Source of the DNA: Cellulomonas persica
Lineage (GTDB): Bacteria > Actinomycetota > Actinomycetes > Actinomycetales > Cellulomonadaceae
Reading direction: 5' to 3'
Length of the DNA stretch: 64,000 nt
NCBI RefSeq assembly: GCF_007989825.1
Contig: NZ_BJUA01000002.1
Span: 62,001-126,000, forward strand
Each line of letters begins with the position of its first letter. Position 1 is the first letter of the stretch. Made by a program: the position numbers and the translations under genes. Below, piece by piece: positions 11,405 to 19,465 of the stretch. The notes beneath the pieces were generated by a model. The model saw only the letters and a list, made by a program, of their open reading frames with translations, had not been told where the DNA came from and searched no databases.

Positions 11405-12636
11405 CGGGCGGCCTCCTCGTCGGTCGTCGGCACGTAGTCGGCGTGGTGCGGGTTCTCCCAGACGACGGTCCCGCCCTGGCCGAGACCGACGCACATCGTC
11501 GTCAGGCCGTAGCGGACCTCGGGGTGCTCGGCGAACTGGCGCGCGAGCTGGGTCATGAGGCGCACGCCCGACGACGCCAGCGGGTGGCCGACCGCGATCG
11601 CGCCGCCGTACTCGTTGACGCGCGGGTCGTCGTCGGCGATGCCGAACGCGTCGAGGAACGCGAGCACCTGCACGGCGAACGCCTCGTTGACCTCGAACAG
11701 GCCGATGTCGTCGATCGTCAGGCCGGCCCGCTCGAGCGCACGACGCGTGGCCGGCACCGGGCCGACGCCCATGATCTCCGGCTCGACCCCCGCGTAGGCG
11801 AACTGCACGAGGCGCATGGCCACGGGCAGCCCGAGCTCGGCCGCGGTGTCCTCGGCGGCGAGCAGGCACGACGCGGCGCCGTCGGTGAGCGGGGCGGCGG
11901 TGCCCGCCGTGACCCGCCCGCCCGGCCGGAACGGGGTCGGCAGGCCGGCGATCGCCTCGACCGTCGTGCCGGGGCGCGGCGGCTCGTCGGCGGTGGCCAG
12001 GCCCCAGCCGCGCTCGGGGTCGCGCGTCGCGACGGGCACGAGGTCGGGCTCGACCTTGCCGGCTGCCAGGGCCTCGGCGTACTTGCGCTGGCTGGCGGCG
12101 CCGTACGCGTCGGCCCGCTCACGCGTGAGCGCGGGGAAGCGGTCGTGCAGGTTCTCGGCGGTCACGCCCATGTTGAGGGCGTCGGCGGCGACGAGCCGTT
12201 CGGCGAGGAACCGCGGGTTGGGCTCGGCGTCGAACCCCATCGGGTGCCGGCCCATGTGCTCGACCCCGCCGGCGAGGGCGACGTCGACCGAGCCGACCGC
12301 GATCGCCCCCGCGACGGTGGTCACGGCGGTCATCGCGCCCGCGCACATGCGGTCGATCGCGTAGCCCGGCACGGTCGTCGGGAGCCCCGCGAGCATCGCG
12401 ACCGTGCGACCGAGCGTCAGCCCCTGGTCGCCCTGCTGGGTGGTCGCCGCGATCGCGACCTCGTCGACGCGGTCGGGTGGCAGCTGCGGGTGACGGCGCA
12501 GGAGCTCGCGCACGGTCTTGACGACGAGGTCGTCGGCACGTGTGTGCGCGTACAACCCGTCGGGACGGGCGCGACCGAACGGGGTGCGGACCCCGTCGAC
12601 GAAGACGGTGCGACGAGCACGGGTGGCGGCGGGCAT
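11401..12636 (-). CDS. fadA: acetyl-CoA C-acyltransferase (3-ketoacyl-CoA thiolase)
   Basis: 411 aa from the ATG at 12636, which has a perfect AGGAGG 5 nt upstream; a longer frame to 12744 lacks support. The thiolase active site is intact: nucleophile Cys in DRMCAGAMTAV, His in GGAIAVGHPLASSG, and second Cys in TTMCVGLGQGG. It cleaves 3-ketoacyl-CoA to acetyl-CoA and a shortened acyl-CoA. It is the first gene of the fadA-fadB pair. A dyad GTTAC-N6-GTAAC lies 119 bp before the start and may be the operator. Confidence 0.94.
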   Translation of the reverse strand: MPAATRARRTVFVDGVRTPFGRARPDGLYAHTRADDLVVKTVRELLRRHPQLPPDRVDEVAIAATTQQGDQGLTLGRTVAMLAGLPTTVPGYAIDRMCAGAMTAVTTVAGAIAVGSVDVALAGGVEHMGRHPMGFDAEPNPRFLAERLVAADALNMGVTAENLHDRFPALTRERADAYGAASQRKYAEALAAGKVEPDLVPVATRDPERGWGLATADEPPRPGTTVEAIAGLPTPFRPGGRVTAGTAAPLTDGAASCLLAAEDTAAELGLPVAMRLVQFAYAGVEPEIMGVGPVPATRRALERAGLTIDDIGLFEVNEAFAVQVLAFLDAFGIADDDPRVNEYGGAIAVGHPLASSGVRLMTQLARQFAEHPEVRYGLTTMCVGLGQGGTVVWENPHHADYVPTTDEEAAR

Positions 12637-12754
12637 CGGGCCTCCTGGGGACGACGGTGTCCGTACGGTCGGGCGGGACCGGGGAGTGCTGTGCTGGTCC
12701 GGGCCCTGCGCCATGATGCGCAGAGCCTGGGACTTACGACCCACAGGGGCCGAA

Positions 12755-12770
12755 GTTACCCGAGAGTAAC
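12755..12770. promoter_or_regulatory. dyad operator candidate upstream of fadA
   Basis: Perfect inverted repeat GTTAC-CCGAGA-GTAAC in the 260-bp gap between RNase D and fadA. TetR-family regulators of acyl-CoA metabolism bind palindromes of this general size, so acyl-CoA-responsive repression of fadAB is plausible. This is inferred from position and symmetry alone. Confidence 0.45.
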
Positions 12771-12827
12771 ATCCGCTGACCTGCAGCGGGAGAGCCGCCT
12801 CGAGGCGCGCCGGCGGGGCTCGGGCCT

Positions 12828-12908
12828 CGAGCTCAGTCGTCGAGCCCGGCGTGCGAGCTCAGTCGTCGAGCCCTGCTACGAGACGAGGCTTCGCGATCAG
12901 CCGTCGAG
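12828..12908. repeat. 26-bp-period repeat at the RNase D 3' end
   Basis: A 20-bp unit (CGAGCTCAGTCGTCGAGCCC) occurs exactly at 12828-12847 and 12854-12873. A degenerate third copy, CGATCAGCCGTCGAG, lies at 12894-12908. On the minus strand that third copy contains the RNase D stop, and the two downstream copies repeat a Leu-Asp-Asp-stop-like sequence, CTCGACGACTGAGCTC. It looks like local duplication of the gene end. Confidence 0.7.
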
Positions 12909-14195
12909 GGAGGCGAACGCCGCCGCGAGCGGGCCGGCCACGAGCTCGACCTGCCACGGACGTGCGGCACCGGCGGCCAGGTGCTCGGCGATCGTCGTCG
13001 CGTCGAGCGCGTCCGGAGGCGTCCAGCACAGCCGCCGCAGCAGGTCCGGCTGCAGGATGTTCTCCACCGGGACGTTGTGCTGCGTCGACAGGCTCGCGAC
13101 CACGTCGCGCGCGGCGGCCAGGCGTGCGGCAGCGGCCGGGTCGCGGTCGGCCCACGCGCGCGGCGGCGGCGGGGCGTCGCTCTTCGGCCCGCGCACCGAC
13201 GGCAGCTCGGAGTCCGCCAGCGCGAGGCCACGGTCGATCGCGGACTGCCACAGCACCGCACGGCGGCGCGTCCCCTTGCCGGAGAAGGCCGGGAGCGCGG
13301 TCAGCTGGGGCACGGAACGCGGCAGCGCCTGGGCGGCGGCGACGATCGCGGCGTCGGGCAGCACCCGCCCGGGCGACACGTCGCGCTGGCGCGCGTTCTG
13401 GTCGCGCGTCACCCACAGCTCGCGGACGACCGCGAGACGACGCGCGTCGCGCACGGCGTGCAGGCCGGACACGCGGCGCCACGGCTCGACGCGCGGTGCC
13501 GGCGGGGGAGCGGTCCGGACCGCCTCGAACTCCTGGGCGGCCCACTCGGCCTTGCCCTCGACCGCGAGCCGCTCGGCGAGCACCTCGCGCACCTCGACGA
13601 GCACCTCGACGTCGAGCGCCGCGTACCGCAGCCACTCGGTCGGCAGCGGACGGGTCGACCAGTCGACGGCGGAGTGCTCCTTGGCCAGGCCGAGGCCGAG
13701 CGTGTCGGCGACGACCGCCGCGAGACCCACACGCTCCATGCCGAGCAGGCGAGCCGCGAGCTCGGTGTCGAAGACGCGCGTCGGGACCATGCCCTGCTCG
13801 GTCAGCCCCGGCAGGTCCTGCGACGCCGCGTGCAGCACCCACTCGACGCCGACGAGCGCGTCGGAGAGGGCGGACAGGTCGGGCAGCGCGACCGGGTCGA
13901 TGAGGGCGGTGCCCGCGCCCTCGCGGCGCAGCTGCACCAGGTAGGTGCGCTGGCCGTACCGGTACCCGGACGCGCGCTCGGCGTCGACCGCGACGGGCCC
14001 CGTCGCCGCACCGAACGCCTCCACCACGGCGGCGAGCGCCTCGGGCGTGTCGACGACCGCCGGGATGCCCTCGGCCGGCTCGGTCAGCGGGACGACCGGC
14101 GGGGGGACGTCGGCCTGCACCTCGGTGCCGAGCGCGTCAGCCACGTCGTCCGACGGGACGACGCCCGGTGCGCGCTCGTCGTCCACAGGTCGCAT
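12897..14195 (-). CDS. rnd: ribonuclease D family 3'-5' exonuclease with HRDC domain
   Basis: 432 aa from the ATG at 14195. The DEDD exonuclease domain (~residues 35-215) shows the first acidic pair in VAVDAERASGYRYG, the second motif Asp in AASQDLPGL, and the third motif YAALDVEVLVEV. An HRDC-like region follows (~residues 245-320). Residues 1-35 are acidic and probably disordered. It probably trims RNA 3' ends (tRNA or stable-RNA maturation). The neighbourhood (DUF3000, LuxR-type regulator, RNase D, fadA, fadB) matches the Streptomyces order. Confidence 0.9.
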   Translation of the reverse strand: MRPVDDERAPGVVPSDDVADALGTEVQADVPPPVVPLTEPAEGIPAVVDTPEALAAVVEAFGAATGPVAVDAERASGYRYGQRTYLVQLRREGAGTALIDPVALPDLSALSDALVGVEWVLHAASQDLPGLTEQGMVPTRVFDTELAARLLGMERVGLAAVVADTLGLGLAKEHSAVDWSTRPLPTEWLRYAALDVEVLVEVREVLAERLAVEGKAEWAAQEFEAVRTAPPPAPRVEPWRRVSGLHAVRDARRLAVVRELWVTRDQNARQRDVSPGRVLPDAAIVAAAQALPRSVPQLTALPAFSGKGTRRRAVLWQSAIDRGLALADSELPSVRGPKSDAPPPPRAWADRDPAAAARLAAARDVVASLSTQHNVPVENILQPDLLRRLCWTPPDALDATTIAEHLAAGAARPWQVELVAGPLAAAFASLDG

Positions 14196-14284
14196 GAAAC
14201 CAACCGTAGGCGACAACGGCCCGCACCTCGTGCAGGCCGCGCCCAGGCCGCGGACGCCTCGTGCGTCACACCGCGGGGGCGACG

Positions 14285-14791
14285 TCAGTCGAGCAGGCCG
14301 CCGCGGAACGACATCGCGACGAGGTGCGCGCGGTCGCCCGTGCCGAACTTGCGCGAGATCCGCGCCAGGTGGCTCTTGACGGTGAGCGCCGACAGGCCGA
14401 GCTCCTCGCCGATGAGGCGGTTGCTGCGGCCCTGCGCGACGAGCCTGAGGACGCTGAGCTCGCGCGACGTCAGCTCGGGCAGCGGCGGTGCGGGGGGAGG
14501 CGCGACCGGCGTGCGCGTGAGCGACGGTGCGGTGCTGCTGGCGACCGCTCCTCGCAGCCCGCCCGCGAGCAGCGTGCACAGCTCCGAACGGCTCGCCCGG
14601 CGGGTCAGCACCACGACACGCTGGTTGCCGCGGCGGCGCAGGTTCTGCACGAGCGTCGTGCCGTCGCCGTCCGCGAGCTCGGTCACCACGACGCACATGT
14701 GATGAGCCGCAGCGGGCCGTGCCGCACCCGGTGCCGCCGACGTGGCGGAGGTGCGGGCGGCGGGCGCGCGGCGCAGCGGCTCGATGGTCAC
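14285..14791 (-). CDS. orphan LuxR-type regulator, WhiI positional counterpart
   Basis: 168 aa with a GTG start at 14791. The C-terminal ~65 residues are a clear LuxR/NarL helix-turn-helix (LTSRELSVLRLVAQGRSNR ... LSALTVKSHLARISRKFG). The N-terminal half keeps beta-strands reminiscent of a receiver domain (CVVVTEL, RVVVLTRR) but has no phosphoacceptor Asp pocket or Lys, and an Ala/Pro linker joins the halves. In Streptomyces the gene beside RNase D, between it and DUF3000, is whiI, an atypical response regulator of sporulation. This gene holds the same place but is shorter. Its function in a non-sporulating relative is unknown. Confidence 0.75.
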   Translation of the reverse strand: MTIEPLRRAPAARTSATSAAPGAARPAAAHHMCVVVTELADGDGTTLVQNLRRRGNQRVVVLTRRASRSELCTLLAGGLRGAVASSTAPSLTRTPVAPPPAPPLPELTSRELSVLRLVAQGRSNRLIGEELGLSALTVKSHLARISRKFGTGDRAHLVAMSFRGGLLD

Positions 14792-14899
14792 GACCTGCTG
14801 ATCGGCAGGCTCGGCCGGGGACTTGAGCCCCGCCAGGACGAAGACGACAGCTCGTCAGCGTCTCGTCGCCTCGCTGTGGTGCCGGCGCCGGCCCACCGG

Positions 14900-14937
14900 C
14901 GTGCCCGGACGGCGAGCGAGCCCGCCGTCCGGGCACG
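14900..14937 (-). terminator. DUF3000 terminator hairpin
   Basis: A perfect 15-bp stem, CGTGCCCGGACGGCG (14900-14914) with CGCCGTCCGGGCACG (14923-14937), closes an 8-nt loop. It begins 3 bp after the DUF3000 stop on the minus strand. There is no U-run, as usual in high-GC actinomycetes. It separates DUF3000 from the LuxR-type regulator gene. Confidence 0.8.
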
Positions 14938-14940
14938 TCG

Positions 14941-15525
14941 TCAGTGGCGGGGACCGAGCGGGACGACGCCGTCGGGCAGCGGGGGCAGCCCCGCCGCGGC
15001 GCACAGCAGCGCCTCCCACGCACGCAGGTGGTCGCGCAGGTCCGGGTCGGGCGCGGTCCACGACGCCCGGATCTCGAGCTCGGTCTGCTCGGCGCGCACG
15101 TCGAGCGCGCCGAAGCTCTGCGACAGCACGCGCGTGACGGTCCCGCCCGCCGCGTGCGCGTCGAGGCCGACGCTCGACAGGGCGTCCAGGAACCAGCTCC
15201 AGGCGACCTCGGCGAGCAGCGGGTCCGCGCCGACCTCGGCCTCGAGGGTCGCCCGGACGAGGGTCACGAGGCGGAACCGGCCGTCCCAGGCCTCCTGGCC
15301 CGCGGGGTCGTAGAGGACGACGAACCGCCCCGAGGCGAGCTCGGCGGCGGAGACGGACCGTCGTGCGGTGCGCACCTCGGCGGTCAGTGCGGCCGAGTAC
15401 GGCGCGATCCGGGCGGGGCCGGGCACCTCGTCGAGGACGACCTCCGGCCGCACCGTGACCGTGCGCAGCGAGCGCAGGGCCTGCACGAACTCGGCAGGCA
15501 CGTCCTCAGGACCGGCGGGGCTCAT
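14941..15525 (-). CDS. DUF3000 protein
   Basis: 194 aa from the ATG at 15525; an in-frame start at 15597 adds only Arg-rich sequence. It matches the actinobacterial DUF3000 family, with FVVLYDPAGQEAWDGRFRLV and LLAEVAWSWFLDAL as recognisable conserved blocks. No enzymatic motif is visible and the function is unknown. It is conserved beside RNase D in many actinobacteria. It is divergent from the EbfC-like gene, and a strong hairpin follows its stop. Confidence 0.8.
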   Translation of the reverse strand: MSPAGPEDVPAEFVQALRSLRTVTVRPEVVLDEVPGPARIAPYSAALTAEVRTARRSVSAAELASGRFVVLYDPAGQEAWDGRFRLVTLVRATLEAEVGADPLLAEVAWSWFLDALSSVGLDAHAAGGTVTRVLSQSFGALDVRAEQTELEIRASWTAPDPDLRDHLRAWEALLCAAAGLPPLPDGVVPLGPRH

Positions 15526-15677
15526 GGTTGCCGAGCGTAGGCAACACCGTCGCCCGCAGGGCGCGCGGCGCGCCGGGCGCCTGTGGAGGACGCGCACGCG
15601 GGACGCGGCACGCTCGCTACGGTCCGCTCACGCCCCTCACCAGGGCGACGACGGCAGGGCAGAGGCGGGGGAGAGCC

Positions 15678-16403
15678 ATGACCACGAGGACGACGAGCGA
15701 CGCGGACGGCGCGCGACGCGGGCGAGCCGACCGAGGCGGTGCCGGGACCGGCCGCTCGACCACCGGAGGGTTCGTGCCCGGTCGCCTACCGGGCGGCCCT
15801 GGTGCGGGGACGGGTTCGAGCAGGTCGCCGCAGGACGGGTCCGCAGCGCATGCGCGGGCCGGGGCGGGCGCCCTCCTGAGTACGGCGGGCGGTGCGACCC
15901 CGCCCGCCGGCCTCGGCGGGCCTGCACGCGGTTCCGCCCCCGCACCCTCGCCCGCCTCCGCGGCGACGGCGGGCCCCGCCACGACGCGCGTGGGCGGCGG
16001 CGCCGTCCCACCGTCGGCCCCGCCGGTGGCGCCCGGAGCGGACTGGGTCGACGGGGCCGAGGAGCGGTTCGCGGCGCAGGTCGCCCGCGCGCACCAGCAC
16101 GCGCGGGACCTGGAGTCGCTGCGCGACGAGGTCGACGCGCTGCGCGGCGCGGCCACCTCGCCACGCGGGGAGGTGGACGTGCTCGTCGACGCCCGCGGGC
16201 GCCTGGTCCGGCTGCGGCTCGCCGAGCGTGCGTACGCGCTACGCCCCGCGTCGCTCGCGCGACTCGTCGAGGACACGGTGCGCGCCGCGGTCGCGTCGGC
16301 CGAGCGGGCCGCCCTGGCGCTGGTCGAGGCGAGGTGCGGCGCCGACGCGTCGATCACCGCTGCGGTGCGAGCGGACCTCTCGGCGGCGACGACGCTCGCG
16401 TGA
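15678..16403 (+). CDS. YbaB/EbfC-like nucleoid protein with long disordered N-terminus
   Basis: 241 aa. The ATG at 15678 follows GGGGGAGAG. Residues 1-125 are almost entirely Gly, Ala, Pro, Ser, Thr and Arg and should be disordered. The C-terminal ~110 residues resemble YbaB/EbfC: a coiled-coil-like helix (ARDLESLRDEVDALRG), a beta hairpin (GEVDVLVDARGRLVRLRLAE) and a second long helix. YbaB proteins dimerise and bind DNA. Typical members are ~105 aa, so the N-terminal extension doubles the size. The assignment rests on the pattern and not on a strict motif. A hairpin follows the stop. Confidence 0.6.
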   Translation: MTTRTTSDADGARRGRADRGGAGTGRSTTGGFVPGRLPGGPGAGTGSSRSPQDGSAAHARAGAGALLSTAGGATPPAGLGGPARGSAPAPSPASAATAGPATTRVGGGAVPPSAPPVAPGADWVDGAEERFAAQVARAHQHARDLESLRDEVDALRGAATSPRGEVDVLVDARGRLVRLRLAERAYALRPASLARLVEDTVRAAVASAERAALALVEARCGADASITAAVRADLSAATTLA

Positions 16404-16411
16404 GCAGTCTT

Positions 16412-16490
16412 GCCCCGTGATCGGCACACCGGGGCGGGTGCGCGGGCGCACTAGGCTGAGGCGGCACCTCTCCCGGCCCGCACGGCCGGG
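16412..16490 (+). terminator. two consecutive hairpins after the EbfC-like gene
   Basis: GCCCCG (16412-16417) pairs with CGGGGC (16430-16435), and CCCGGCC (16472-16478) pairs with GGCCGGG (16484-16490) across a 5-nt loop. Both precede gnd in the 228-bp gap. A small stem GCCACG/CGTGGC (16510-16525) follows. The first two probably terminate the upstream gene; nothing else is recognised in the gap. Confidence 0.5.
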
Positions 16491-16631
16491 TCCATGACAT
16501 CCGGCAGGAGCCACGGGTTCGTGGCGTCGGTCCCTCGCTCGTCCAGGGCGCACGGTGTGCGCGCCTGCACGACGGTCGCGGGTCGAGCCAGCCCGCCTGC
16601 CGCGGCGACAACCGAAGGAGCACCACGCAGC

Positions 16632-18092
16632 ATGGTCGACAACGCCCCCGGCGGTCAGGTCGGGATCGCGCAGATCGGTGTGACGGGGCTGGCGGTCATG
16701 GGCCGCAACCTGGCGCGCAACTTCGCCCGCAGCGGCTTCACGGTCGCGGTGCACAACCGGTCGTTCGCGAAGACGCAGTCGCTGGTCGCCGACCACGGCG
16801 ACGAGGGCACGTTCGTCCCGTCGGAGTCGCTCGCCGACTTCGTCGCCTCGCTCGAGCGGCCGCGCAAGGTCGTGATCATGGTCAAGGCGGGCGGCCCGAC
16901 CGACGCGGTGATCGACGAGCTCGTCCCGCTCCTCGAGCCGGGCGACATCGTCGTCGACGCGGGCAACGCGCACTTCCCGGACACGATCCGCCGCGAGAAC
17001 GCGCTGCGCGCCCACGGCCTGCACTTCGTCGGCTCGGGCGTCTCGGGCGGTGAGGAGGGTGCGCTGCTCGGCCCCTCGATCATGCCCGGCGGCACGCGCG
17101 AGTCGTACGAGTCGCTCGGCCCCATCCTCGAGAAGATCGCGGCGAAGGTCGACGGCGTGCCGTGCTGCACCTACGTCGGCCCCGACGGCGCGGGCCACTT
17201 CGTGAAGATGGTGCACAACGGCATCGAGTACGCCGACATGCAGCTCATCGCGGAGGCGTACGACCTCCTCAAGCAGGGCCTCGGCGCGTCCGCGGCGGAG
17301 ATCGGCGAGATCTTCGCGCAGTGGAACACGGGCGACCTCGAGTCGTTCCTCATCGAGATCACGGCCGACGTGCTGCAGCACGTGGACGCCGCGACGGGTT
17401 CCGCGTTCGTCGACGTCGTCCTGGACCAGGCCGAGCAGAAGGGCACCGGGCGCTGGACCGTCCAGAACGGTCTCGATCTGGGCGTCCCGATCACGGGCAT
17501 CGCCGAGGCGACGTTCGCCCGGGCCCTGTCCGGCGGTGTCGCGCAGCGCGAGGCCGCGCGCAGCACCCTGGTCGCGGACACCGCGCCGTGGGCGGTCGAG
17601 GACCGGGACGCGTTCGTCGAGGACGTGCGCCTGGCGCTGTACGCCTCGAAGGTGGTCGCGTACTCGCAGGGCTTCGACCAGATCGCGGCCGCCTCGGCCG
17701 AGTTCGGCTGGGACATCGACCGCGGCGCGATGGCGCGGATCTGGCGCGGCGGCTGCATCATCCGCGCGCGGTTCCTCAACCGCATCACCGAGGCCTACGA
17801 GCGTGACGCGCACCTGCCGCTGCTGCTCGCCGACGAGTACTTCACGCAGGCGGTCGGTGCCGGGGTCGCCGCCTGGCGCCGGATCGTGGCGGGCGCCGCG
17901 CTGCACGGCGTGCCCACGCCCGCGTTCTCCTCGTCGCTCGCGTACTACGACGGCGTGCGGGCCGAGCGTCTGCCCGCGGCGCTGATCCAGGCGCAGCGCG
18001 ACTTCTTCGGTGCCCACACCTACCGACGCACCGACCGCGACGGCTCGTTCCACACCCTGTGGTCGGGCGACCGCACCGAGCAGGACGCGTGA
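16632..18092 (+). CDS. gnd: 6-phosphogluconate dehydrogenase, decarboxylating
   Basis: 486 aa, the long homodimeric class. It oxidises and decarboxylates 6-phosphogluconate to ribulose 5-phosphate in the pentose phosphate pathway. The Rossmann motif IGVTGLAVMGRNLARN lies at ~residues 15-30, with Asn-Arg (VHNRSF) after beta-2, consistent with NADP preference. The substrate loop SGVSGGEEGA and catalytic Lys192 in GHFVKMVHNGIEY are present. The C-terminal part includes YEPSFT-type helices and FHTLWSGDR. The ATG at 16632 has AAGGAG upstream. Its stop overlaps the GTG start of the ATP-grasp gene. Confidence 0.95.
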   Translation: MVDNAPGGQVGIAQIGVTGLAVMGRNLARNFARSGFTVAVHNRSFAKTQSLVADHGDEGTFVPSESLADFVASLERPRKVVIMVKAGGPTDAVIDELVPLLEPGDIVVDAGNAHFPDTIRRENALRAHGLHFVGSGVSGGEEGALLGPSIMPGGTRESYESLGPILEKIAAKVDGVPCCTYVGPDGAGHFVKMVHNGIEYADMQLIAEAYDLLKQGLGASAAEIGEIFAQWNTGDLESFLIEITADVLQHVDAATGSAFVDVVLDQAEQKGTGRWTVQNGLDLGVPITGIAEATFARALSGGVAQREAARSTLVADTAPWAVEDRDAFVEDVRLALYASKVVAYSQGFDQIAAASAEFGWDIDRGAMARIWRGGCIIRARFLNRITEAYERDAHLPLLLADEYFTQAVGAGVAAWRRIVAGAALHGVPTPAFSSSLAYYDGVRAERLPAALIQAQRDFFGAHTYRRTDRDGSFHTLWSGDRTEQDA

Positions 18093-19363
18093 CGCAGCCG
18101 CTCGGCGCCGCAGGCACGCCGCAGGACGACCGGCTGGAGGCGCGCGCGCTCCAGCCGGTCATCCTCGGGGCCGACATCGGCGTCTACGCACTCGCCCGCT
18201 CGTTCCACGAGCAGTACGGCGTGACCTCGGTCGTCGTCGCGGGCGCGGCGCTGGGACCCGTGCAGCACTCGTCGATCGTGCGGCACGAGATCGTCACTGA
18301 CGGTCACGACCCGCGTCAGCTGGTCGACCGCCTGCTCGAGGTGGCGCGGGGCCTGGCGGACCGACGCCTGCTGCTCATGGCGAACTCCGACTGGCTCGTG
18401 CGGGTCGTCGTGGAGCACCGGGACGAGCTCGAGCCGTTCTACGCCGTGCCGTTCCTGTCCGCCGACCTGCTCGCCCGGATCAGCGACAAGGCGACGTTCG
18501 CCGAGATCTGCGCCGAGCTCGACATCTCCGTGCCGCGCACGATCGTGCAGGGCTTCGGCGCCGGCGAGCCCGACGTCCCCGTCGACCTCGAGTACCCGCT
18601 GATCGCCAAGGCCGCCAGCAGCGCCGACTACCAGGACGTGGAGTTCGAGGGCAAGAAGAAGGTCTTCGAGATCCAGTCGCCGGCCGAGCTCGCCGCACTG
18701 TGGCGCTCGCTGCGCGGGGCCGGGTTCGTCGGACGCTTCGTCGTGCAGGAGCTCGTCCCCGGTGACGACACGCAGATGCGGTCCGTCACGGCGTACGTGG
18801 ACCAGCACGGCGTCGTGACGCTCTCGTGCTGCGCGCACGTGCTGCTCGAGGAGCACACGCCCTCGGGCCTGGGCAACCCGGCCGCGATGATCACATACCG
18901 CGACGACGCGATGCTCGAGCAGGCGCACCGCTTCCTCACGAGCACCGGCTACGTCGGGTTCGCCAACTTCGACGTCAAGGTCGACCCGCGCACCGGGCAG
19001 TTCCGGTTCTTCGAGGTCAACCCGCGCATCGGCCGCAACAACTACTACGTCACGGCGGCGGGCGCGAACCCGGTGCGGTTCGTCGTCGAGGACCGCGTCG
19101 AGGGGCGGGCCGTCGAGCCGGTCGTCGTCGAGCGCGAGGTGCTCTACTCGATCCTGCCGCACCGGCTGCTGCTCAGGTACGTGCGGGACCCGCAGCTCGC
19201 GGCCCGTGTCCGCCGGCTCATCAAGTCCCGCGCGACAGCCCACCCGCTGCGGTACGAGCGGGACCTGTCGCCGCGGCGCCGGTTCTACGTGCTCGCGGCG
19301 GCGGTCAACCAGATCCGCAAGTTCCGCCGGTGGTACCCCGAGCCGACGGACACCGGCTTCTAG
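18089..19363 (+). CDS. ATP-grasp carboxylate-amine ligase, candidate D-aspartate/D-glutamate cross-bridge ligase
   Basis: 424 aa with a GTG start at 18089 overlapping the gnd stop (GTGA). The N-terminal domain begins PVILGADIGVYALARSFHEQYG. The ATP-grasp core has a LIAKAASSADY-type phosphate loop, and metal ligands Glu309 and Asn311 in FFEVNPRIGRNNYY. From memory the N-terminus resembles the Enterococcus faecium D-aspartate ligase, which joins D-Asp to the peptidoglycan stem Lys. Cellulomonas peptidoglycan is known for D-Glu or D-Asp cross-bridges on ornithine, which would suit such an enzyme. The ATP-grasp assignment is firm; the substrate is inferred. Confidence 0.72.
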   Translation: MTQPLGAAGTPQDDRLEARALQPVILGADIGVYALARSFHEQYGVTSVVVAGAALGPVQHSSIVRHEIVTDGHDPRQLVDRLLEVARGLADRRLLLMANSDWLVRVVVEHRDELEPFYAVPFLSADLLARISDKATFAEICAELDISVPRTIVQGFGAGEPDVPVDLEYPLIAKAASSADYQDVEFEGKKKVFEIQSPAELAALWRSLRGAGFVGRFVVQELVPGDDTQMRSVTAYVDQHGVVTLSCCAHVLLEEHTPSGLGNPAAMITYRDDAMLEQAHRFLTSTGYVGFANFDVKVDPRTGQFRFFEVNPRIGRNNYYVTAAGANPVRFVVEDRVEGRAVEPVVVEREVLYSILPHRLLLRYVRDPQLAARVRRLIKSRATAHPLRYERDLSPRRRFYVLAAAVNQIRKFRRWYPEPTDTGF

Positions 19364-19406
19364 GCGGAGCGCTCGTCGCGGGCGTGGCGCCGCCCGACCG
19401 ACAGCA

Positions 19407-19441
19407 CGAGGGCCCGACGGGACGATCCCGCCGGGCCCTCG
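19407..19441. terminator. bidirectional terminator
   Basis: CGAGGGCCCG-A-CGGG (19407-19421) pairs with CCCG-C-CGGGCCCTCG (19427-19441) across a 5-nt loop, with one mismatch, between the convergent ATP-grasp gene and the gene at 19466-19951. It probably serves both strands. Confidence 0.8.
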
Positions 19442-19465
19442 TCGCGTGCAGGGGACGTGACGCGG

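Noticed and set aside
16494-16631. In-frame N-terminal extension of gnd.
   Set aside because: No homology; the ATG at 16632 has AAGGAG and the Rossmann motif follows at the normal distance.
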